64,000 nt of DNA from Massilia atriviolacea (GTDB lineage: Bacteria > Pseudomonadota > Gammaproteobacteria > Burkholderiales > Burkholderiaceae_D): positions 62,001 through 126,000 of the forward strand of contig NZ_RXLQ01000004.1 of assembly GCF_003953935.1 (NCBI RefSeq), given 5' to 3'. A program made the translations under genes and the position numbers. Of this stretch, positions 1 to 6,634 are shown one piece after another. The notes under the pieces are model-generated. The model was given only the letters and a program-made list of their open reading frames with translations. It made no database searches and was not told the origin of the DNA. Numbering within the stretch: the stretch's first letter is position 1; each line of letters begins with the position of its first letter.

Positions 1-1008
1 GCCTTTACCCCACCGAAACGAGCTGTTGAGCAAATTGCTGCCCAGTTTCAGAAGGCCACCCAGCACCGGACCCCACAAGGGCTGTGCATCCAGATAAGCT
101 TCCAGGATCGTCAGCGAATCACTCATCCCCGGAATGTTCATCTCCTTCTTCAGCAAGGGTATGCAGGCGGGAGGCGTGGCATCCAGGTCCAGTTTGAACA
201 GGCCAATGCGGGAATTAGCCCCGTCGTCATCGGCGTTGAGCGACACCAGGAACACGCCGCCGTGCGTCTGTGTAATGAGCGCAAGGCCGGCGCCCGACTC
301 CGGAAAGTCGCACACCTTGAGCACCTGGACAAACTTGGTCGCACCCCATGGCACAAGCGTCGATGTCGTGGATCGATACACCGTCAGTACCCTCCCGTTG
401 ACGCCTGCAATCAGGTATTTGCCGTCGGGACCGGCCTCCTTGGTCATGCCGACTCCGTTGATGCCGTCTTCGGGTCGTTCTATCGTTCCTAGCACGGTGA
501 TGGGTTGACCAAGCAGGCAATCGCGTAGATCGTAGACCTGGATTTCGGAGGCGTCCGAACCGCTGCCGCTCGCCGATTTCTGAATGCCCATGGCCATGAA
601 ACTGCCACAGGCCTGCGCAGCGCAGGGGTGAGGCCAACCGGAGGGCGCTGTATCGCCGACCTCGTCGATCTCGCCCTGGCCGCCCGAACCGACGATGTCT
701 CCGATCAGGTATTTGCCGTCTGCGCCGGGAGCACTGGGGTCCCAGCAAGGATCCAGGTTCGTGTGGGTAAAAATCAGTTTGTCCGCGAAGCTGGCCACGC
801 CCTTGAAATGCGATTCGAGGAGGCCGGCGGGGTCGGTGGGCGGGGTGGGACAGGCGTAATATTGACGGCTCCCTTGTTCAGGCATCGCCAGGAACGCCGC
901 CTGAACATCGTCCATCTGGAGATTGGCCGGTATTACCGGCAGGACGACATTTCCAGACGCGGCGGCGTTGAGGTTCGGCGTTAAATGATCGACGTTAATT
1001 TGGTTCAT
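1..1008 (-). CDS. hypothetical protein, 3' end beyond window (partial)
   Basis: An open frame of 336 codons runs without a stop from the ATG at 1008 to the left edge, so the C-terminus is missing. The start follows GAGGATTTCC, a plausible ribosome site. The protein begins MNQINVDHLTPNLNAAA and has no signal peptide. It is rich in Gly, Asp and Pro. Two similar segments occur at about residues 105-120 and 210-225, each containing DGKYLI followed by a Gly/Val-rich turn, which suggests a repeated beta-strand or beta-propeller fold. I do not recognise the family and give no function. It lies downstream, on the same strand, of the decayed mobile-element genes at 1084-1841. Confidence 0.6.
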   Translation of the reverse strand, partial: MNQINVDHLTPNLNAAASGNVVLPVIPANLQMDDVQAAFLAMPEQGSRQYYACPTPPTDPAGLLESHFKGVASFADKLIFTHTNLDPCWDPSAPGADGKYLIGDIVGSGGQGEIDEVGDTAPSGWPHPCAAQACGSFMAMGIQKSASGSGSDASEIQVYDLRDCLLGQPITVLGTIERPEDGINGVGMTKEAGPDGKYLIAGVNGRVLTVYRSTTSTLVPWGATKFVQVLKVCDFPESGAGLALITQTHGGVFLVSLNADDDGANSRIGLFKLDLDATPPACIPLLKKEMNIPGMSDSLTILEAYLDAQPLWGPVLGGLLKLGSNLLNSSFRWGKG

Positions 1009-1083
1009 GGAAATCCTCGCTGGTGGATTCAATCAAGCGCGACCGACGTGTTGGCGGCGCCCTGGAATTCGACTACCTTGAGG

Positions 1084-1224
1084 TCAGCGTAAAGCTTCGT
1101 GGACGGCCTCGTAAGTATCTTCACGTAACACCTGGAGGGTGTTGCGATGGGCGGTGCCTTGCTTGAGCTGGGCGATCAGCTTTTCCGAGACGGTTTCGTG
1201 AAACGGTTTTTTCTCGCTTTCCAT
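1084..1224 (-). pseudogene. ArdC-type antirestriction protein, N-terminal remnant
   Basis: The frame from the ATG at 1224 reads MESEKKPFHETVSEKLIAQL and then KQGTA. This matches the N-terminal single-stranded-DNA-binding region of ArdC-type antirestriction proteins, which normally continue with a Pro-Trp motif. Here the match stops after GTA and the frame ends 24 residues later, so the zincin-like C-terminal domain is missing. ArdC proteins are carried by conjugative plasmids and integrative elements and protect incoming DNA. With the topoisomerase fragment at 1662-1841 this points to a decayed conjugative element. The family match is from memory of the motif. Confidence 0.55.
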
Positions 1225-1354
1225 GGGGGCAACTTTTTGCATTGCGTCGTCATCGACTTTGCGGGCTCGCGTCCGCTTGCACCATGTGGGAACCAGGCCT
1301 GGCGCTACGCGGTGGATAAGACCACACGCTATTTCTTCAACAGGGTTGGCGCAA

Positions 1355-1639
1355 TCAGGCCGGCATCGGTGCCTGTGCGCGGTTGCGCGCAAACAAAGAG
1401 TCGTGCGCGCTGGCCAATGCATCGGCCTCGCTCAACGCGTCTTCGTCGGAAGCGCCGGCAAGGTAGGCCTCGGCCGGGTCGAACTCGACCCGATAGCCTG
1501 GCCTGAGCGCATCCTGCAGCTTGTCGACGATGGTGCTGGCGCCTGTACCTGCAGCGGCGGGGGCAATCCGCTCAAGTAGCGTCTTGTTCCTGTCGCCTTC
1601 GGTCTGGAAGGCAATGATGGTGGTCTCACGTTCGGTCAT
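1355..1639 (-). CDS. small hypothetical protein of mobile-element remnant
   Basis: This 94-residue acidic protein begins [11 protein letters not shown], and its ATG is preceded by a strong ribosome site (CGAGGAAGACGTC). It has no membrane segment or signal peptide. It starts about 22 bases after the end of the topoisomerase-like remnant and lies upstream of the ArdC remnant on the same strand, an arrangement like plasmid or ICE maintenance genes. I do not recognise a family. It may be an intact survivor of the element or a non-functional leftover. Confidence 0.5.
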   Translation of the reverse strand: MTERETTIIAFQTEGDRNKTLLERIAPAAAGTGASTIVDKLQDALRPGYRVEFDPAEAYLAGASDEDALSEADALASAHDSLFARNRAQAPMPA

Positions 1640-1661
1640 GACGTCTTCCTCGAAAAATGAT

Positions 1662-1841
1662 TCACATTGCTGCGGCGGTCTTCGGTTTGCTGCAGTCGGG
1701 TTTGCCCTTCACATCGTTGTAGGCCTGCTTGCAGGCTGGGTAGTCGCTGCAGGACCACCAGAACGCGCCCTTCTTTTTCAGACTCGGCCGACGCGACAAC
1801 CCCTTGCCGCACTATGTGCACTTGTGCGTCGCGGCAGGCCT
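1662..1841 (-). pseudogene. topoisomerase-type C4 zinc-ribbon remnant
   Basis: The frame ending at 1662 contains a Cys-x2[11 protein letters not shown] segment followed by [19 protein letters not shown] and then KGKPDC. This is the layout of the C-terminal zinc ribbon of topoisomerase IA/III enzymes carried by conjugative elements. An in-frame amber codon at 1812-1814 lies between the first two cysteines, and another stop at 1842-1844 closes the frame, so no N-terminal catalytic part is present. It is a broken C-terminal fragment. The family call rests on the Cys spacing and the WW-x-C-S-x-Y-P-x-C pattern. Confidence 0.6.
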
Positions 1842-1853
1842 TCATGCACTTCG

Positions 1854-1985
1854 ATTTCGCGACAAGGCTGGACGAACTACTTCAATGTTGGCCGTGCATA
1901 TCGCGCGCTCGACAGCTACACGGCAACGCGGTTGCGCCGGTGGTTGCGCAACAAGCGCTTGAATTCCGCGCTGTGCTGTCTGTAG
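1854..1985 (+). pseudogene. group II intron maturase C-terminal remnant
   Basis: On the plus strand the frame reads [18 protein letters not shown] followed by a basic stretch [10 protein letters not shown]. This is the maturase-specific (GIIM) domain near the C-terminus of group II intron reverse transcriptase/maturases. The match begins abruptly about 10 bases past the topoisomerase fragment (which lies on the other strand) and ends after NK in a short unrelated tail and a TAG at 1983. No reverse transcriptase domain or intron RNA end is seen nearby, so this is a fragment. Confidence 0.6.
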
Positions 1986-2140
1986 GGACCGCGCTTGCGA
2001 GGTGTGGTGAGTGCTTGAATTTTTGTGTCCATAATCGAAGTTGTGGGCACAATTGAATGTGTACCCCGCCTTCAATCATGGCGCTGACGGATCAGGCGCT
2101 AAAGACGTCAGTGGGAAGACGCTTACGCTGCACACCTTGC

Positions 2141-2212
2141 TCAGCCCCCCGGAAACACCCGCTCGCCGAGGAAATCGAGGAAGGCGCCCAGCTTGGGCGA
2201 ACCATGCCGGCT
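2141..2212 (-). pseudogene. LysR regulator C-terminal remnant
   Basis: The last 20 or so codons of a minus-strand frame ending at the TGA at 2141 read SPKLGAFLDFLGERVFPGG. This resembles the conserved end of LysR-type regulators (SPKxRAFxDFL). Nothing recognisable precedes it, because the sequence switches to the transporter remnant near 2212. The match is short, so the call is tentative. Confidence 0.4.
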
Positions 2213-2517
2213 CGCCGGCCACCGCCGACGGCGTGGCGATCGCGGCCATGGGCGCGCTGACCGCCGCCCTGATCCAGTCGGACCTGCTGCGCGCCTTGTC
2301 CGGCCGGGCGGCCGGCAACCGCATGGCCCTGGGCGAGCTGGCCCAGGCGGTTTCCCTGCTTCCGGGCCAGCAGGCGCTACTGCTGCACAGTTACGATGAG
2401 GCCTTCCGCGTGGTGCTGTACTGCATGGCCGCGCTGGCGCTCGGCGTCGCCCTGACGGCGTTTGCTTTGCTGGGCGGCATCCATGCGCACGATGCCGCCG
2501 AGCGACCTGCGCATTAG
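2212..2517 (+). pseudogene. DHA2-type MFS transporter C-terminal remnant
   Basis: The last approximately 100 codons of this frame contain a hydrophobic segment (GVAIAAMGALTAALI), a loop, then a YDEAFRVVLYCMAALALGVA segment and another hydrophobic run. This is the order of the last two membrane helices of EmrB/QacA-type (DHA2) drug transporters. The upstream part of the frame (2041-2211) has no matching content and no good ribosome site. About four fifths of a normal transporter is missing, so I call it a truncated remnant abutting the T6SS island. Confidence 0.5.
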
Positions 2518-2520
2518 GCT

Positions 2521-2668
2521 GGTTTCATGTAAGTATTGGTAAATAATGTGTATTTACTATTATCAAAATATTATATACTTACGCTTTTGCCAAGTAAGGT
2601 AAAGCCGGATCGCCATCCTGTGCCCGACCCACACGCGGTTCATTGTTCGTATCGTCCACAGGAGCAGC
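2521..2668 (+). promoter_or_regulatory. AT-rich upstream region of first vgrG
   Basis: This gene-free stretch is far more AT-rich than its surroundings at 2528-2600. It carries a TATACT hexamer near 2574, then TTTTGCCAAGTA, then about 70 bases to the start codon. The same TTTTGCCAAGTA block at a similar distance, also preceded by a TATAC hexamer, lies upstream of the second vgrG. A duplicated promoter is inferred; no transcription start is shown. Confidence 0.4.
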
Positions 2669-5440
2669 ATGAGCGAAGGTTTTCGAAGCGCACTGGAGCT
2701 GATTGCCAGCCGTCAGCACAACCGTCTGTTACGGTTATCCTTCCCCGACCAGGATGCGCCCGCCGCCGCCCTGTTCGTCAACGCCATCGAAGCGCGCGAA
2801 AGCTTGTCGCGTCCCTTCGAATTCATTGTCGAACTCCTGTCCGACGAGCCGAACATCGCGCTCAAGGAGTTGCAGGGCAAGATGATGTGCGTGCAGCTGG
2901 TGCGCCGCAACGGCAGCCTGCGCTACTTCACCGGGCGCGTGTTCAGCTTCCGCCTCAAGACCGTGGACGGCGGCGTGTCGTATTACGAAGCGCTGCTCGG
3001 CCCGTGGTACCGGTACCTGGGCATGCGCAAGGATAACTACCTGTTCCACTACACCAGCCTGTACGATCAGACCGCCAGCATCTTCGGCGACTACAAGGGC
3101 CTGGCGAGCTGGGACTGGCGCGTGGCCGGCGCCAGGGAGGTCATGACCGACGCCTGCCAGTTCGATGAAACCGACAGCAACTACCTGGAACGGCGCTGGG
3201 CCAAGGCCGGCATCTTTTACTGGTTCGAACACGACCGGCACGGCCACACCATGGTGCTCTCGGACGACTCCGGCGCCAACGCCGCCATCGACGACGGGCC
3301 GGAGCTGCCGTTCCAGCGCCACGGCGGCAGCGCCGAAGAAGACGGCCTGTCCGAATGGTCGCCCGTGCGCCATGCGATCGAAGGCACGGTCTCGCTCTCG
3401 TCCTTCGACTTCAAGGTCGCGCGCCCGGCCCACGTGTCGCTGCCGACCCTGATGCGCCAGGGCGCGGTGCCGCATATCGAACGCTACGAATATGCCGGCG
3501 CCTACGGCTTCAGGAATGCGGCCGACGGCCGTGCCCGGGCCGAGCTGGAGATGCAGGCGCTGGAAGCGGACGCCAAGCAGTTCGAGGGCAAGGGGAATAA
3601 CCGGCAACTGATGGCGGGCCGCTGGTTCCGCCTGACCGGTCACTTCGACAGCGCGGCGCACGGCGCCGGCGAGCAGGACCGCGAATTCCTGATTACCGAG
3701 CTGGTCCATATAGCCAGCAATAATTTCCACACCCGCGACAACCTGCCCTCGGCTTACGAGAACCGCCTGACCGCCTTGCGCAGGATGATTCCGTGGCGCA
3801 CGCCGCGCGACCTGAACAGCGTGGACACCAGGATCCACGGCATCCAGACCGCCACCGTGGTGGGGCCGGCCGGCGAAGAGATTCACACCGACCAGTACGG
3901 CCGCGTGCGGGTCCAGTTCCACTGGGACCGGGTCGGCAGCAACGATGAAAAAAGTTCGGCCTGGATCCGGGTGGCGACCCCATGGGCCGGGCAGAATTTC
4001 GGCATGACCCATATTCCGCGCATCGGCACCGAGGTGCTGGTGCAGTTCCTCGATGGCAATCCGGACCGCCCGATCATCACCGGCATGGTGCCCAACAGCG
4101 ACACCATGCCGCCCTGGTCCCTGCCCGAGAACAAGACCCAGAGCGGCATCCTGACCCGCTCCAGCCCGGATGGCGCCTACCATCACGCCAACGCCCTGCG
4201 CTTCGACGACAAGAAGGGCCGCGAGCAGCTCTGGCTGCACGCCGAGAAAGACCAGCTGACCGAGGTCGAGCACGACGAAGACAAATGGGTCGGCCACGAC
4301 CGGCGCAAGCGCATCGACCGCGACGAAACCACGCGCATCGGACGCGACCGCAGCGAGCGTGTCGAGCACAACGAGCGCATCAGTATCGGCGGCGACCGCA
4401 GCGAAGACGTCGGCAAGAACGAGACCCTGACCGTGCACCGCAACCGCAGCCGCACCGTGCACATGAATGAAACCGTGGCGGTGCGCCAGAGCCGTACCAA
4501 GACCATCCGCAAGAATCAGATCGACAAGATCGGCCGCAACTGGTCGATCAAGGTCGACAAGGTGAAAACCGAGACCATCGGCGTGGGCAATATCGAAAAC
4601 ATCGGCCTGGCGCGCGCCACCAATATCGGCGTGGCCTATTCGCTGGTGGTCGGCACCGTGCGCAACGCCTCGGTGGGCATGATGGACCGCCTGTACGTGG
4701 GACGCTCGCGCAACGTCTGGATCGGCAAGACCTACGACTTTTACGTCGGCCAGACCGAGAAGCGCAAGGTCGGCCAGACCCAGATCACCTCCGTGGGCGA
4801 GCACCTGGAACTGTCCTGCGGCGCCGCCAAGATCGTACTGCACAAGGATGGCGGCATCTTCTTGCAAGGAAAAAACATCGAGATGATCGGCAGCGACGCG
4901 GTCAACATCGACGGCGCCTCGATCAAGATCGACCTCGGCGCCGCCAAAACGCCGCCCCTGCCGCCGGGATCGGAACAAGAGGAAGAACAGGAAAAGAAAA
5001 AAGGGCCGCGCGCCGATGCGGACGACAAGCCGTCCGCTTCGTCTTCCGGCAAGGGCGGCAAGTCCTGGCCGGGCGCGCCGCGCGGCAGCGGGGCCGGGAC
5101 CGGAACCGGGACCGGACCGGCGTCCTCGATCGTCGCGCCGCGTGCGGGCGAGCCGCATCCCAAGACCACCTTCGTGCCGCGCCCCACGCCGCGCGTGTTC
5201 GACGGCATGGATACCGGCGACATCCTGATCGCGACCGTGGAACGGCTGCTCGATGAAGGCGGCAAGGCGCTGGCCTCGATCGACAAGATGAAAGCCCTGG
5301 CGGCCACCATCAAGGCCATCGATGCCGGCGACAACACCGCCGCCGCCAAAGCGATCGCCACCCTGACCGACATCATCCTTCCCGAGACGACGCCCGTGGC
5401 TCCCGACCGCAGCGTAAAAGGCGGCGTCATCAAGTACTGA
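2669..5440 (+). CDS. vgrG: type VI secretion spike protein VgrG (TssI), first copy
   Basis: This 923-residue VgrG would form the trimeric spike at the tip of the T6SS tube. The start follows CACAGGAGCAGC. Residues 1-390 are the gp27-like base, and the gp5 OB-fold follows at about 390-475 (VVGPAGEEIHTDQYGRVRVQF). Residues 540-711 are a needle of 22 consecutive eight-residue repeats, most with V/I-G in the second and third positions. A C-terminal extension (720-923) has an acidic/Lys-rich stretch, a Gly/Thr/Pro linker and a helical end with MKALAATIKAIDAGD. The extension matches no enzyme that I recognise and may bind cargo. The N-terminal 500 residues are very close to those of the second VgrG, suggesting duplication. 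Confidence 0.93.
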   Translation: MSEGFRSALELIASRQHNRLLRLSFPDQDAPAAALFVNAIEARESLSRPFEFIVELLSDEPNIALKELQGKMMCVQLVRRNGSLRYFTGRVFSFRLKTVDGGVSYYEALLGPWYRYLGMRKDNYLFHYTSLYDQTASIFGDYKGLASWDWRVAGAREVMTDACQFDETDSNYLERRWAKAGIFYWFEHDRHGHTMVLSDDSGANAAIDDGPELPFQRHGGSAEEDGLSEWSPVRHAIEGTVSLSSFDFKVARPAHVSLPTLMRQGAVPHIERYEYAGAYGFRNAADGRARAELEMQALEADAKQFEGKGNNRQLMAGRWFRLTGHFDSAAHGAGEQDREFLITELVHIASNNFHTRDNLPSAYENRLTALRRMIPWRTPRDLNSVDTRIHGIQTATVVGPAGEEIHTDQYGRVRVQFHWDRVGSNDEKSSAWIRVATPWAGQNFGMTHIPRIGTEVLVQFLDGNPDRPIITGMVPNSDTMPPWSLPENKTQSGILTRSSPDGAYHHANALRFDDKKGREQLWLHAEKDQLTEVEHDEDKWVGHDRRKRIDRDETTRIGRDRSERVEHNERISIGGDRSEDVGKNETLTVHRNRSRTVHMNETVAVRQSRTKTIRKNQIDKIGRNWSIKVDKVKTETIGVGNIENIGLARATNIGVAYSLVVGTVRNASVGMMDRLYVGRSRNVWIGKTYDFYVGQTEKRKVGQTQITSVGEHLELSCGAAKIVLHKDGGIFLQGKNIEMIGSDAVNIDGASIKIDLGAAKTPPLPPGSEQEEEQEKKKGPRADADDKPSASSSGKGGKSWPGAPRGSGAGTGTGTGPASSIVAPRAGEPHPKTTFVPRPTPRVFDGMDTGDILIATVERLLDEGGKALASIDKMKALAATIKAIDAGDNTAAAKAIATLTDIILPETTPVAPDRSVKGGVIKY

Positions 5441-5494
5441 GCCGCGCGCTCGGCTACACTGGCGGTTTGACTTCTCGTGCAAAGGATGGAAAGC

Positions 5495-6427
5495 ATGGCC
5501 GCACCAGCCCGTTTCGCATGGTCCTTCAGGGACGTTGCAGTGTTCGACCCGGAGCGCGTCTACCTCATCAGTGGGCATGACGGCCTGGCCAAAGAGAACG
5601 TCGAGCTCAGTCAGGTGATGCGCTGGATCGACGCCTGGGGCAGCCGCTGCGTCGACATCGCCGCCGTCAGCCTCTGCATTGTCATGCATCCCGAGCGCAA
5701 CCTGGTGGTGATCGCGCCCGACGGCCAGGTGGTGCGCTGGGGCGCCACCGATTTTTCCACCGAACACGTCGACGACAGCGCCGACGGTCCGCGCGCCTGC
5801 GGCCACCTGCGCGAGGTGCGCACCATCGGCCTGCACGCCTACGCGGTCGGCATGAGCCGCATGGTGTACCGCTGCCGGGGCGAAGCCGACTGGGTGCGCA
5901 TCGACCATGACGTGCGCGCCGATCCGGCGCAGGAGGACCAGGCCGGTTTCAATTCGATCGACGGCTTCGGCGAAGACGAACTGTACGCCGCCGGCTGGCA
6001 GGGCGAACTATGGCAGTTCGACGGCAAGACATGGCAACGGCGCGCCCTGCCGACCACGCTGGCGCTGCACAAGGTCCTCTGCGCGCCGGATGGCATCGTG
6101 TATTTGCTGGGACAGAACGGCATCCTGCTGCGCGGACGCCACGATGCCTGGGAAGTGATTGAACACGGCGTGACGGCCGACAGTTTCTGGGGCGCCTGCT
6201 GGTTCCGCGAGCAGCTCTACGCTGCCACCGCGCGCGGCCTGTTCGTGCTGGAAGGCGAGCCGCTGCAGCCTTCCCTGCGCCCGCTGGCGCTGGGCAAGTT
6301 CGGAAAAAACCGCAGCGACTGCTTCTACCGCCTCTCCGCCGTCGACGACTGCATCTGGTCGGCCGGCGAAAAAATGCTGATCCGCTCCACCGACGGCGTC
6401 ACCTGGACCGAGTTGCCGTACAGCTGA
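5495..6427 (+). CDS. beta-propeller-like protein between two VgrGs
   Basis: This 310-residue protein begins MAAPARFAW. The ATG at 5495 has AAAGG nine bases upstream; in-frame starts at 5477 and 5486 lack this spacing. It has no signal peptide or membrane segment. Units of about 40 residues recur, for example GELWQFDGKTWQRRALP, GILLRGRHDAWEVIEHG and MLIRSTDGVTWTELP, as in WD40/Ycf48-like beta-propellers. It lies 54 bases after the first vgrG and is followed by the promoter region of the second. Its position suggests a T6SS accessory, cargo adaptor or cytoplasmic immunity protein, but nothing in the sequence decides between these. Confidence 0.6.
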   Translation: MAAPARFAWSFRDVAVFDPERVYLISGHDGLAKENVELSQVMRWIDAWGSRCVDIAAVSLCIVMHPERNLVVIAPDGQVVRWGATDFSTEHVDDSADGPRACGHLREVRTIGLHAYAVGMSRMVYRCRGEADWVRIDHDVRADPAQEDQAGFNSIDGFGEDELYAAGWQGELWQFDGKTWQRRALPTTLALHKVLCAPDGIVYLLGQNGILLRGRHDAWEVIEHGVTADSFWGACWFREQLYAATARGLFVLEGEPLQPSLRPLALGKFGKNRSDCFYRLSAVDDCIWSAGEKMLIRSTDGVTWTELPYS

Positions 6428-6469
6428 ACCGGGCCGGCTGCGGCCTGCCGGGGCGGTCTCGCGCAGGCT

Positions 6470-6634
6470 TTATTGCCTTACAAATATTGTTTTGTAAGAT
6501 AAAGATTATGCATCACAAATATTGTCAAAAACCCTATACAATGTGTTTTTGCCAAGTAGGTGATGCTGGAACGCATGCCGCGCTTCCTGTCACGACCACG
6601 CTGGGCGCCCCCATCGTTGCTACACAGGACAATT
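6470..6634 (+). promoter_or_regulatory. AT-rich upstream region of second vgrG
   Basis: This AT-rich gap precedes the second vgrG. It contains CTATACAATG near 6533-6543 (a good -10-like TATACA/TACAAT) and then TTTTGCCAAGTA, the block shared with the region upstream of the first vgrG. It also contains the ACAAATATTGT-like pairs at 6480-6520, a possible protein-binding inverted repeat. The duplication evidently included the promoter. Confidence 0.4.

Noticed and set aside
2041-2211. N-terminal part of the 158-codon frame as a real protein
   Set aside because: It has no similarity to the MFS remnant that follows and no ribosome site. It is probably junction sequence.
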